Part shown: positions 7,031 to 15,742 of the stretch, in pieces
Numbering within the stretch: the first letter of the stretch is position 1
How the letters are laid out: every line of letters begins with the position of its first letter
NCBI GenBank assembly: GCA_023432985.1
Contig: JAEZEQ010000020.1
Span: 1 to 64,000 of the forward strand
Direction of reading: 5' to 3'
From: Bacteroidota bacterium
Lineage (GTDB): Bacteria; Bacteroidota; Bacteroidia; CAIKAF01
DNA: 64,000 bases
Translations under genes and position numbers: made by a program
The notes under the pieces: model-generated
Seen by the model: the letters and a program-made list of their open reading frames with translations, nothing else
The model's database searches: none
Told to the model about the DNA's origin: nothing

Positions 7031-8965
7031 ATGAAATATACATTCACAACTATTTTAGGCTTTTGCATTAGCTTGAGTATGTTTTCGCAGCGTGGATCGG
7101 AGTATTGCGCCCAAGGCAAAAGAAATGCCATGCAACAAAGAAATATATCAACACTCAAATCCCGCAGCATCGAATCCGACAAATACGATTTGCATTATCA
7201 TAAACTCAATCTAAACATGAGCAATAGTTCCACTTATATCAGTGGCAGTGTAGTGTTTAAAGCCAAGGTAATCGCTGCACAGATGGACAAGTTTGAGTTT
7301 GATCTTCATTCCTCTCTCGACATAGATTCCATTCGTTTCAACGGGATACTTGTGAATGCGACCGATAACGGCGGATTACGCAGCGTAAATCTACCCATGA
7401 GTTTGCAACAACAAGACGAATTCGAAGCCATTATTCATTATAAAGGACTTCCCACTTCTGTACCCGGTGCAGCTATAGGATCGGGAATTACAAATGATGT
7501 ATCACCCAGTTGGGGAGCAAGAGTAACCTGGACTTTAAGTCAGCCCTACAGTGCATACGAATGGTGGCCTTGCAAACAATCCCTGCGCGATAAAATTGAT
7601 TCCATAGATGTGTGGATTACAGTAGACGACAGTTTAAAAGCCGGATCAAACGGCGTACTGAGTCAAATCACCCCATTACCCGCAAACAAAGCACGCTACG
7701 AATGGAAACACAGACATCCTGTCGATTATTATCTCATTTCGGCAGCCGTTGGAAATTATGTCGACTATTCTTTTTATGCACACCCGACCGGAGCTGCAAA
7801 TCCCGTTCTTATTCAAAATTATCTCTACAATAAGCCCAATTTCATAAATTATGTAACCCCGCGCATTGATCTTACGGCCGATTATCTGGAACATTTCAGC
7901 GATTTATTTGGCTTATATCCTTTTGCGGATGAAAAATACGGACATTCGGCTGCTCCTTTAAGCGGCGGTATGGAACATCAAACCATGACTACTCAAGGGG
8001 TTTTTACATCCGAAATTATTGCGCACGAATTGGCCCATCAATGGTTTGGCGATTATGTGACCTGCGGTTCCTGGCAAGATATTGCACTTAACGAAGGTTG
8101 GGCCTCTTATCTTGAGTTTTTGATGTTGCAGGAATTCGAACCCAATAACGCCAACGCACATATGAACAGCGTGCACGACAATGTAATGTCTCAACCCGGA
8201 GGAAGCGCCTATTGCACCGATACCATCAATATCAACCGTCTTTTCAGCGGACGACTCACCTACGATAAAGGTTCGGCCATTTTTCATACCCTGCGTTATA
8301 TATTCCAAAACGACTCCTTATATTTTGCCTCCCTGCGAAAATACCTGGCTACTTTCGCGCATTCAACCGCATTGGGTACAGATTTGAAAAACGTATTGGA
8401 AAACGAAAGCGGTATAAACCTGACTCCTTTCTTCAATGAATGGTATTATGGAGAAGGCTATCCCACTTTTACGGTAAAATGGAATCAAAATGCACAACAA
8501 CAAGTTTTTCTGCGTATTTCTCAGACCCCATCCATGCCCTCTGTTACGCCCCTATTCCATATCCCTGTCGACATAAAAATACAAGGTAATGGTGGAGATA
8601 CAACCATAAGGGTAAACCTAAATGCCGCTGAAGAATACATTAGTCTGCCCTTTTCGCCCCTTGTTCAAAATATAGTCGTAGATCCGGATAACTGGATTTT
8701 GAACCGGGTAAGCAGTATTTCAAAAGATATTTATTTGAGCGAAATACCGGTAGAAAACCACAGTTCTATTCGCATCTATCCCAATCCGGCCACCGATATT
8801 TTATATATAGATAATCCCAATCAGGATAAGTTGAGCATACTCGACATAAATGGGAAACGAATCAGCATACATTCAAAAGTCGGGCAAGTCAGTATATCAC
8901 ATTTGCAGCCCGGAATCTATTATATTCAAATGGGGAAAAATAAAATCCCCTTTGTAAAACAATAA
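7031..8965 (+). CDS. M1-family zinc aminopeptidase with T9SS C-terminal sorting domain
   Basis: A 644-aa exported peptidase. A signal peptide comes first, then an M1 N-terminal beta domain, a GGMEHQ exopeptidase motif, and the zinc site HELAHQWFGD (H332, E333, H336) with the third ligand E355 in NEGWASY. The last ~75 residues (IRIYPNPATDILYID... through QPGIYYIQM) are a Por-secretion-tail (type A) sorting domain, so the protein should cross the outer membrane through T9SS and be anchored or released by PorU. It trims N-terminal residues from peptides outside the cell. Reading can be extended upstream to 6902, but that runs through a terminator; the ATG at 7031 starts a proper signal peptide. 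Confidence 0.9.
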   Translation: MKYTFTTILGFCISLSMFSQRGSEYCAQGKRNAMQQRNISTLKSRSIESDKYDLHYHKLNLNMSNSSTYISGSVVFKAKVIAAQMDKFEFDLHSSLDIDSIRFNGILVNATDNGGLRSVNLPMSLQQQDEFEAIIHYKGLPTSVPGAAIGSGITNDVSPSWGARVTWTLSQPYSAYEWWPCKQSLRDKIDSIDVWITVDDSLKAGSNGVLSQITPLPANKARYEWKHRHPVDYYLISAAVGNYVDYSFYAHPTGAANPVLIQNYLYNKPNFINYVTPRIDLTADYLEHFSDLFGLYPFADEKYGHSAAPLSGGMEHQTMTTQGVFTSEIIAHELAHQWFGDYVTCGSWQDIALNEGWASYLEFLMLQEFEPNNANAHMNSVHDNVMSQPGGSAYCTDTININRLFSGRLTYDKGSAIFHTLRYIFQNDSLYFASLRKYLATFAHSTALGTDLKNVLENESGINLTPFFNEWYYGEGYPTFTVKWNQNAQQQVFLRISQTPSMPSVTPLFHIPVDIKIQGNGGDTTIRVNLNAAEEYISLPFSPLVQNIVVDPDNWILNRVSSISKDIYLSEIPVENHSSIRIYPNPATDILYIDNPNQDKLSILDINGKRISIHSKVGQVSISHLQPGIYYIQMGKNKIPFVKQ

Positions 8966-8970
8966 AACAT

Positions 8971-9006
8971 AAAAAAGCCTCTTACATCTGCAAGAGGCTT
9001 TTTTTA
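8971..9006 (+). terminator. Bidirectional terminator between convergent genes
   Basis: An A-run, GCCTCTT (8977-8983), an 8-nt loop and AAGAGGC (8992-8998) with a T-run form a stem of 12-13 bp usable on both strands. It separates the M1 peptidase from the convergent PorE-like gene. Confidence 0.9.
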
Positions 9007-9028
9007 TTTCAAAAGATGCAAGGTTGTT

Positions 9029-10990
9029 TTAATTAGCCACAATTTTAAATTCTACGCGACGATTTTTAGCTCTTCCTTCGGGAGTTTCATTGGTTTGAAC
9101 CGGCAATTCTTCGCCATAGCCTTTCACTTTGGTAATACGTACTGCGGCCAATCCATTATCAATTAAGTATCTTTTCACCACCTCGGCTCTGGACTGAGAC
9201 AGGCGCTCATTATACTCATTCGACCCATAGGAATCCGTATGTCCGCCAATTTCAATGCGCACATTCGGATATCTCTTAAATATTTCCAATGCACGATTCA
9301 ATTCGGATATAGATTCCGGTTTCAAGGTCGATTTATCGAAATCAAAAAATACATTATTCAAAACGAAAGTGGCACCCACTTCAACTTTCGAAAGTTCGAT
9401 TATCTTGGTTTCCTCTGTATAGCCTTTACGATTTGTGAGGTCTATATTCTCGGAATAAAAAATATAATCATCGGCATTTACCGTAATTCCATAATTGCTG
9501 CCTCCGGGTAAAGAAACCAAAAATCCTTCTTTCCGATCGCTGCGGTTATTAAAAATTTCTACACCGTTTTTATTATCCACAATAACCACCTTCGCTTCTA
9601 AGGTATCTCTTGTTTTTGCGTCGACAACTATACCTTTAAACAAGGTCATATCCGGTTTTTTCTCTTCAATTGGACCAAACTGATATATATCTTGCTCACC
9701 CATTCCGCCCGGTCTGGCGCTGGATAAATACCCGGCATCACCACTTCCTGAAAGTACGAAATAAATATCATCTCCGGGGGTGTTAACAGGGGGACCGAGG
9801 TTGACCGGAACCGACCATTCACCGTTTTCAAGCACTGAATAAAACACATCGTAACCACCCATAGTATTATGTCCGCGGCTGCTGAAATAAAGAGTTTTCC
9901 CATCGGGATGAATAAAAGCTCCGTCTTCATCATAGGCAGTATTAATCTTATCGCCTAGATTTACCGGATTTCCCCAACTTCCATCCTCATTCTTGGTATA
10001 TAGATAAATATCCTTTCCACCGAAACCCCCTTTTCTGTCGCTTACAACAAAAGCACGGTTATTATCGGCTGAAACCGAAATATGCGATTCATAATACTTC
10101 GTATTTACACCTTCTACGGTTTGAGAAGCTTGCCATACCCCATCTTTCAATTCACTGAATTTCAATTCGTTTTTATTTCTTCCATTATAGAAAAACATAG
10201 TTTTTCCGTCGGGACTAAGACTAACACAGGCTTCATGTCGGCGTGCTGCATCTTTAATCAGATTCACACGTGCAGGTGCCGAGAATGTGGTATCATTTTC
10301 CTTATTTGCTCTGTATAAAGACTCATAAGGTTCAAAGTCGAATTTCGATATTTTTTGCTTTTTGCTGCTATTGGTATCCGGCGCCATACGCGAAGTATAG
10401 TACATATAATTATCATCGGCTTTCACCAAAGGTACATACTCCGAAAAACGGGTATTAACGGGATTCCCTATATTGCGCAAACGATATTTAGTTTGGGCTT
10501 TTAGGCTAATTCCATTCCGACATTCATCCATTCTTTTATCCAGCCATTCTTCCGAATAATCGGGAAGTTTGCCCAGGTCCGATTTACTGGCACCATAAAG
10601 CGACAAAGCCTCTTCGAAACGACCCGCTTTATGATAAGACTGTGCCAATACGACACGCATGGTTGGCGCCACATCCGGATTCAACTCTGCCGCCTTCATT
10701 GCATAAGGCAATGCTTTATAATCTTCATAGGACTCCAAATAGCATTGAGCCATTTTGAAGTTTAGCAAAGCACTATTCGGGTTTACCGCGTAGGCATCCA
10801 AATAATAGGGGATAGATTGTTTAGAGCTTCCGGGAGATTTCATGAAAAACTTATCTCCCTTTTTAATGCTTTTGAGGGCAGTTTTCCATTCAGGATTATT
10901 GGCAATATTCTCCTTATTAAATTCCATATTTTGGGAATATAACATCGAAGAAGCCAATAGCGTACAAGCAAAAAATAGTAGGGTGCGCAT
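9029..10990 (-). CDS. TPR / beta-propeller / OmpA-domain protein, PorE-like
   Basis: A 653-aa envelope protein with four parts: a signal peptide; TPR repeats (about 35-150); a PD40-type propeller (SLSPDGKTMFFY, HPDGKTLYFSSRG, SARPGGMGEQDIY); and a carboxypeptidase-regulatory-like domain (FKGIVVDAKTRDTLEAKV) followed by a C-terminal OmpA domain (FFDFDKSTLKPES, GHTDSYGSNEYN, AKNRRVEF). This order matches PorE of Porphyromonas, which links the T9SS PorK/N ring to peptidoglycan, but Bacteroidota carry several paralogues of this layout, so the PorE role is inferred. The start MRTLLFF at 10990 is preferred because the longer frame runs back over the terminator of the upstream gene. Confidence 0.85.
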   Translation of the reverse strand: MRTLLFFACTLLASSMLYSQNMEFNKENIANNPEWKTALKSIKKGDKFFMKSPGSSKQSIPYYLDAYAVNPNSALLNFKMAQCYLESYEDYKALPYAMKAAELNPDVAPTMRVVLAQSYHKAGRFEEALSLYGASKSDLGKLPDYSEEWLDKRMDECRNGISLKAQTKYRLRNIGNPVNTRFSEYVPLVKADDNYMYYTSRMAPDTNSSKKQKISKFDFEPYESLYRANKENDTTFSAPARVNLIKDAARRHEACVSLSPDGKTMFFYNGRNKNELKFSELKDGVWQASQTVEGVNTKYYESHISVSADNNRAFVVSDRKGGFGGKDIYLYTKNEDGSWGNPVNLGDKINTAYDEDGAFIHPDGKTLYFSSRGHNTMGGYDVFYSVLENGEWSVPVNLGPPVNTPGDDIYFVLSGSGDAGYLSSARPGGMGEQDIYQFGPIEEKKPDMTLFKGIVVDAKTRDTLEAKVVIVDNKNGVEIFNNRSDRKEGFLVSLPGGSNYGITVNADDYIFYSENIDLTNRKGYTEETKIIELSKVEVGATFVLNNVFFDFDKSTLKPESISELNRALEIFKRYPNVRIEIGGHTDSYGSNEYNERLSQSRAEVVKRYLIDNGLAAVRITKVKGYGEELPVQTNETPEGRAKNRRVEFKIVAN

Positions 10991-11015
10991 TCGGTTCAAA
11001 TTAAGACACAAAGAT

Positions 11016-11041
11016 ATAAAAAAAGCCACAAAATGTGGCTT
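11016..11041 (-). terminator. Terminator of the Cys-rich exported protein gene
   Basis: Read on the minus strand, AAGCCACA, a 3-nt loop and TGTGGCTT (11041-11023) are followed by a T run. It lies just ahead of the PorE-like start and supports the shorter start for that gene. Confidence 0.8.
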
Positions 11042-11062
11042 AAAGTAAAGGATATAATTAAT

Positions 11063-11353
11063 TTACTTTTCAGAATTTCCTTGTGTAGAACTTTCTTTTC
11101 TGGCAGGACTTGTAGCTTTCTGCGTTGCATCGACTTTCGATTTCGATTTAGCGCCATCGGCACAACAAGATGCTTTTGCACTTTTTGAGGCATCTGCTGA
11201 TGCTGTGGATTTACTGTCGGCACAAGATTTGGCAGAAGCTGATTTAGACTGACAACAAGCGGGTTTTTGAGCCGGCTCTGAACTGGTCGTTTGCGCTGAT
11301 GCGAAGCCCATTGCTCCGATACCAAATGCTACTAAGAAGAATATTTTTTTCAT
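11063..11353 (-). CDS. Small exported Ser/Lys/Ala/Cys-rich protein
   Basis: A 96-aa protein with a typical signal peptide (MKKIFFLVAFGIGAMGFASAQ). The mature part is low-complexity, built from Ser, Lys, Ala and Asp with spaced cysteines: PACCQSK, KSCADSK, ASCCADG. The CC pairs recur at about 17- and 15-residue steps around a single C, suggesting internal duplication and possible metal binding or cross-linking. I recognise no family. It has its own terminator, and an upstream ATG (11377) would only add residues ahead of the signal peptide. Confidence 0.6.
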   Translation of the reverse strand: MKKIFFLVAFGIGAMGFASAQTTSSEPAQKPACCQSKSASAKSCADSKSTASADASKSAKASCCADGAKSKSKVDATQKATSPARKESSTQGNSEK

Positions 11354-11485
11354 AAAACTAATTATTAATTCAGTCAAATTAACACATTAATTCCCATATG
11401 CGAAAATGAAAGCGCATAAATATTTTGTTAATAATCAATTCTATTCCAATTGCACATCTTTTTCCCCATTCACTCATTTTTTGGG

Positions 11486-11513
11486 TTGAATCGCATCATT
11501 TTCGATATATTTG
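11486..11513 (+). promoter_or_regulatory. Promoter of the DUF4412 gene (TTG-N17-TATATTTG)
   Basis: TTG at 11486-11488 and TATATTTG at 11506-11513, with 17 bp between them. This fits the Bacteroidota TTG / TAnnTTTG pattern and lies 20 bp before the ATG. Confidence 0.7.
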
Positions 11514-11533
11514 TTTCATAAAACAACTCAAGT

Positions 11534-12232
11534 ATGAAAAGAATTTTTTTACTATACTGTATTGCCTTTCTAATGGTGTTCGGATTGAAGGCTCAAAGCT
11601 ATACCATGGTATATCAAATTTCTATGGGTATGGCTGATAATAATCCCATGATGCAGCAAATGATGCCCGGGAATATGGAAATTTTGCATAAAGACGGCAA
11701 AACAATTACCCGTTTCAAAGGCGGTATGATGGCTTCCATGCTTGGCGAAACATTGAGCGATAACAACAATCCATCCATCTCCTATTTGATAAATCACAAA
11801 CAAAAAAACTATACCGAATTAAAATCTGACCCAAATACCGAAAGCAAAAGCCTCGAAAATGACATGCGCGTCAGTATTAAGAGAACAGGAAAACAAGAAA
11901 AAATCAGCGGCTATGCCTGCGCAGAATATCTGGTAAGCACGGAAGTAAAAGGTGAGAAAATGGATGCCTTTATATGGACCACAAACGACATAAAAGTGCC
12001 TAGACCACCGGCACAAAAAAGTCAGAGCAGAGGATTTGATGCCATGTTCCAATACAATATAGAAGGGTTCCCCGTAAAATATGTTTATACCTCAGGCCCG
12101 GAAACCGGTTCCATGAAAACGGAAGTCACCCTACTCGAATTCAACACCAAGGAATTATCCGGTCAACTTTTTGAAATTCCCGCTTCATACAAAAAAGTAG
12201 ATTTACCCGCTTTGAGTAATCCGGGCAAATAG
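11534..12232 (+). CDS. DUF4412 domain-containing exported protein
   Basis: A 232-aa protein with a signal peptide (ending near FGLKAQ) and the DUF4412 layout: an N-terminal beta strand (YTMVYQISM), a Met-rich segment (NPMMQQMMPGNME), NYTEL, a central KISGYACAEYLV and IWTTNDIKVP, then FPVKYVY. The family occurs as periplasmic or outer-membrane-associated beta proteins in Bacteroidota; its ligand is unknown. The Met-rich stretch could bind copper, but this is a guess. It has a good promoter 20 bp upstream. recX follows after 25 bp on the same strand. Confidence 0.75.
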   Translation: MKRIFLLYCIAFLMVFGLKAQSYTMVYQISMGMADNNPMMQQMMPGNMEILHKDGKTITRFKGGMMASMLGETLSDNNNPSISYLINHKQKNYTELKSDPNTESKSLENDMRVSIKRTGKQEKISGYACAEYLVSTEVKGEKMDAFIWTTNDIKVPRPPAQKSQSRGFDAMFQYNIEGFPVKYVYTSGPETGSMKTEVTLLEFNTKELSGQLFEIPASYKKVDLPALSNPGK

Positions 12233-12257
12233 TGCCTAAAGCATATAAGCAAATCAA

Positions 12258-12719
12258 GTGTTCGAGCAGATTCTAAAAAAACTGGAAAGCTACTGTGCAT
12301 ACCAAGATCGAAGCGAATGGGAAGTATACCAAAAAGCTTTAGAACTCGGATGCTTGCCCCCAAGTGCAACAAAGGCTGTTTCTATATTAAAGGAAGCGGG
12401 ATTTGTTGACGAAGCACGTTATGTGCAATCGGCAGTGCGCGGCAAATTTAAACATAATGGCTGGGGGAAAATTAAGATCAAACAATATCTAAAACAGAAA
12501 AAAGTACCCGATAACCTGATTCAAAACGCACTGGAATCGGAGATAGCACATGAAGAGTATAAGAAAATGCTGGAAAAGCTAGGCCAAAACAAATGGAAAA
12601 GTCTGAGCTCAGAAAAAGATGCGTATAAAAAAAAACAAAAAACCATACGCTTTTTAGTGGGACGCGGCTTTGAAAGCAACTTGATCCTTGCACAGATATC
12701 GAAAATAAGCGAGACTTAA
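12258..12719 (+). CDS. recX: RecX family regulator of RecA
   Basis: A 153-aa basic helical protein with the RecX signature: YCAYQDRSEWEVYQKALELG near residues 12-31, GFVDEARYVQSAVRGK, and GWGKIKIKQYLKQKKV. RecX limits RecA filament growth during recombination and the SOS response. It starts with GTG at 12258, since no in-frame ATG gives the family N-terminus. It sits between the DUF4412 gene and lepA; recA is not in this window. Confidence 0.85.
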   Translation: MFEQILKKLESYCAYQDRSEWEVYQKALELGCLPPSATKAVSILKEAGFVDEARYVQSAVRGKFKHNGWGKIKIKQYLKQKKVPDNLIQNALESEIAHEEYKKMLEKLGQNKWKSLSSEKDAYKKKQKTIRFLVGRGFESNLILAQISKISET

Positions 12720-12782
12720 AAAAAAGCGATAAAAGTCGACGAATTCCTGAACTACCCTATCCTAAAATCCAAAAATTGGACG

Positions 12783-12790
12783 TACTTTTG
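12783..12790 (+). promoter_or_regulatory. -7 box (TACTTTTG) for lepA
   Basis: TACTTTTG lies 4 bp before the lepA ATG in the arrangement TAnnTTTGCANCATG, also seen at sufE and rsgA, which predicts a nearly leaderless mRNA. Confidence 0.5.
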
Positions 12791-12794
12791 CAGC

Positions 12795-14582
12795 ATGAAG
12801 CATATTCGTAATTTCTGTATAATTGCCCATATCGACCACGGTAAGAGCACCTTGGCCGACAGGCTCCTGCAACACACAAAAACTGTCAGCGACCGCGACA
12901 TGCAAGCACAAGTGCTCGATGACATGGATTTGGAGAGAGAACGTGGAATTACGATTAAAAGTAAAGCCATTCAAATGGATTATTATCAGGATAATCAGAA
13001 ATACACCCTGAACCTGATTGATACACCGGGGCATGTGGACTTTTCTTATGAGGTTTCTCGTTCCATCGCTGCCTGCGAAGGAGCATTGCTGATTGTTGAC
13101 GCAGCACAGGGTATTCAGGCCCAAACCATTTCGAACTTATATCTGGCCATAGAGAATAATCTGGAAATTATTCCGGTTTTAAATAAAATGGATCTGCCCG
13201 GAGCTATGCCCGAGGAAGTGAAAGACCAAATCGTAGATTTAATCGGATGCAAAAGGGAGGATATTATTCCGGCTTCCGGAAAAACGGGACAAGGAATTGA
13301 TGCCATCCTCGAGGCCATAATCGAACGTGTCCCCCCTCCAAGCGGAGACCCGGATGCACCTTTGCAAGCCCTGATCTTCGATAGCGTATTCAATAGCTAC
13401 AGAGGTATTATTGCCTATTTCAGAATAATGAACGGCAAAATAAGAAAAGGCGATAAGGTGAAATTTATGGCCACCGGTAAAGAATATTTTGCAGATGAAA
13501 TCGGAAAACTTAAACTGGGACTGGAACCCCAAAATGAAATTTTAACCGGCGATGTAGGTTATATAGTTTCCGGAATTAAAGAAGCCCGGGAAGTAAAGGT
13601 CGGAGATACACTCACCCACCTAAGCCGCCCCTGCGCCGAAGCTATACAAGGTTTCGAAAACGTGAAACCTATGGTATTTGCCGGAATATATCCCGTAGAC
13701 ACTGAAGATTTTGAAGAGTTGCGTAGCTCACTCGAAAAATTACAACTCAACGACGCCTCTTTAACTTTCGAACCGGAAAGCTCGGCAGCCCTCGGATTCG
13801 GCTTCCGTTGCGGATTCCTCGGTATGCTCCATATGGAAATTATTCAGGAAAGATTGGAACGGGAATTTAAAATGAATGTAATCACCACCGTACCCAACGT
13901 TAGTTACTGGGCACATGTTAAAAAAGGAGAGAAATTCATGATGCGTACGCCAAGCGATATGCCCGATCATAATAGCCTCGATTTTATCGAAGAACCTTTT
14001 ATCAAAGCACAAATTATTACCAAACCCGAATTTATAGGTCCGGTGCTTAACCTTTGTATGGAAAAACGAGGCATCATTGTCAGCCAAAACTACCTTACAA
14101 CCGATAGGGTCGAACTGGTTTTCGAAATGCCATTGGCCGAAATTGTATTCGATTTCTACGATAAATTAAAAACCATTTCGCGCGGTTATGCATCCTTCGA
14201 CTACCATATCACAGGATTCCGCCAAAGCGATCTGGTGAAAATGGATATTTTACTCAATGGTGAACAAGTAGATGCCCTCTCTTCCCTAATCCACCGCTCC
14301 AAAGCGCACGAATTCGGGAAAAAACTTTGCGAAAAACTGAAGGAATTAGTACCCCGCCAGCAATTTCAAATTGCCATTCAGGCCGCAATCGGAGCCAAAA
14401 TTGTGGCTCGTGAAAATATCTCGGCCATGCGAAAAGATGTTACCGCCAAATGTTACGGAGGTGATATTTCGCGTAAACGTAAATTGTTGGAAAAACAAAA
14501 AGAAGGTAAAAAACGTATGCGCCAAATAGGCTCGGTGGAAATCCCCCAAAGTGCGTTTTTAGCCGTATTGAAGCTCGACTAA
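12795..14582 (+). CDS. lepA: Elongation factor 4 (LepA) GTPase
   Basis: A 595-aa translational GTPase of full family length. It has the G1 loop AHIDHGKST (residues 11-19), the effector segment RERGITIKS, G3 DTPGHVDF, G4 NKMDLPGA and the C-terminal LepA-specific domain ending QSAFLAVLKLD. LepA acts on the ribosome during initiation or assembly and under ionic stress. It is preceded by a promoter box almost touching the ATG. Its stop codon overlaps the start of the next gene (TAATG), so the membrane protein and probably rsmG follow on the same mRNA. Confidence 0.97.
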   Translation: MKHIRNFCIIAHIDHGKSTLADRLLQHTKTVSDRDMQAQVLDDMDLERERGITIKSKAIQMDYYQDNQKYTLNLIDTPGHVDFSYEVSRSIAACEGALLIVDAAQGIQAQTISNLYLAIENNLEIIPVLNKMDLPGAMPEEVKDQIVDLIGCKREDIIPASGKTGQGIDAILEAIIERVPPPSGDPDAPLQALIFDSVFNSYRGIIAYFRIMNGKIRKGDKVKFMATGKEYFADEIGKLKLGLEPQNEILTGDVGYIVSGIKEAREVKVGDTLTHLSRPCAEAIQGFENVKPMVFAGIYPVDTEDFEELRSSLEKLQLNDASLTFEPESSAALGFGFRCGFLGMLHMEIIQERLEREFKMNVITTVPNVSYWAHVKKGEKFMMRTPSDMPDHNSLDFIEEPFIKAQIITKPEFIGPVLNLCMEKRGIIVSQNYLTTDRVELVFEMPLAEIVFDFYDKLKTISRGYASFDYHITGFRQSDLVKMDILLNGEQVDALSSLIHRSKAHEFGKKLCEKLKELVPRQQFQIAIQAAIGAKIVARENISAMRKDVTAKCYGGDISRKRKLLEKQKEGKKRMRQIGSVEIPQSAFLAVLKLD

Positions 14583-15127
14583 TGATTAAAAAATCCGAAC
14601 TTATACTGCCGGTTTTATTATTGGCCGTACTGCTGCTTATGTATTTGGGCTACGATTATGCCGTAGCTATACTCTTCAGCTGGATGTTGGCAGGACTTAT
14701 AAATATAGCCGGAGCCTGGTACCTGTTTCGTAATGATTCGCCCAAATCAGTACACTGGCTGGCTACCTTGTCCGGATTCTCATTTTGGGTGGTTTATTTT
14801 GCAATAGGCATCAAAATAATGTCGCTGGGCTATTCGTTTATTCTTGGGGCATTCGGACTGTTTTGCATAAGTCTCACTTTTATGCTGACCATGTTTCACC
14901 CCAATGCCGGAAATGCCGAATATTCCCGATTTTTTCATGCAATCAAATGGAGACATGTGCTCTATTCTATTGCCCTTTTCGTGTTTACACTTATTCCCGA
15001 TTCTCTCTTTTTGAAATTGAAATATCACGATCAACCCGAACGCCTGATTCTGGAACAAAATGTCCTCGATAATCCGCTCGATACAGCTGCCAGAAACAGT
15101 TTAAACCGATATAAAGAAAGTTTTTAA
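14582..15127 (+). CDS. Hypothetical integral membrane protein
   Basis: A 181-aa protein with about five hydrophobic segments (residues 8-23, 27-48, 60-80, 83-103, 124-142) and a soluble C-terminal tail of about 35 residues (YHDQPERLILEQNVL...). I recognise no family. The gene overlaps the lepA stop by one base and ends 1 bp before rsmG, so its expression is tied to translation genes; what it does there is unknown. Confidence 0.65.
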   Translation: MIKKSELILPVLLLAVLLLMYLGYDYAVAILFSWMLAGLINIAGAWYLFRNDSPKSVHWLATLSGFSFWVVYFAIGIKIMSLGYSFILGAFGLFCISLTFMLTMFHPNAGNAEYSRFFHAIKWRHVLYSIALFVFTLIPDSLFLKLKYHDQPERLILEQNVLDNPLDTAARNSLNRYKESF

Positions 15128-15128
15128 T

Positions 15129-15740
15129 ATGTTCAATTGCCAACAAATCCTTGCCGAACAATTCCATTTAAAAGATTCTGATATTCAAAAACTGCTTTCA
15201 ACCAAAGCCTTATACGAAGAATGGAACGCGCAGATTAATGTTATTTCTCGAAAGGATATGGAGCATTTCTACGAACATCACCTCATTCATAGCCTCAGTA
15301 TTGCTCTTTTTGCTTCGTTTACACCGGGAACTAAACTTATAGATGTAGGTACAGGTGGCGGATTTCCCGGTATTCCCCTTGCCGTATTATTTCCCGAATG
15401 CGAATTTGTACTTAATGACAGTATCGGAAAAAAATTGAAAGTTGCAAATGCCGTAGCCGCAGAATTGGGACTGAAAAATATTAAAACAGTGCACGGACGC
15501 AGCGAAGATATTAAGGATAAATTCGACGTGGTCTTAGGAAGAGCCGTGAAAAACATTCCCGAATTTTACCAATTTACCCAACATTTACTCGATAAAAATG
15601 GGGAATATTGGTATTTAAAAGGCGGTGATTTCGATGAAGAATTAGTCAGCGTCCCCCTTCATGCAAAAGTTTATTCTATTTATTCCAAAATAAAATCCGA
15701 CTTTTACGAAACGAAGAAAGTCGTACATATGTGGAAATAA
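15129..15740 (+). CDS. rsmG: 16S rRNA (guanine-527 N7) methyltransferase RsmG (GidB)
   Basis: A 203-aa enzyme with the RsmG hallmarks: LYEEWNAQINVISRKD near 28-43, the HLIHSLS segment, and the SAM-binding motif LIDVGTGGGFPGIPLA (about 69-84), then VLGRAVKN. It methylates G527 of 16S rRNA, the position tied to streptomycin response. It begins 1 bp after the membrane protein gene, and a 2-hydroxyacid dehydrogenase begins 2 bp after its stop, so it is in the middle of a compact operon. Confidence 0.95.
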   Translation: MFNCQQILAEQFHLKDSDIQKLLSTKALYEEWNAQINVISRKDMEHFYEHHLIHSLSIALFASFTPGTKLIDVGTGGGFPGIPLAVLFPECEFVLNDSIGKKLKVANAVAAELGLKNIKTVHGRSEDIKDKFDVVLGRAVKNIPEFYQFTQHLLDKNGEYWYLKGGDFDEELVSVPLHAKVYSIYSKIKSDFYETKKVVHMWK

Positions 15741-15742
15741 TT

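Noticed and set aside
10996..11325. A long minus-strand frame (109 codons) rich in Gln, Lys and Pro
   Set aside because: It overlaps the Cys-rich exported protein gene in another frame, has no signal or domain, and its composition is that of a frame-shifted low-complexity sequence.
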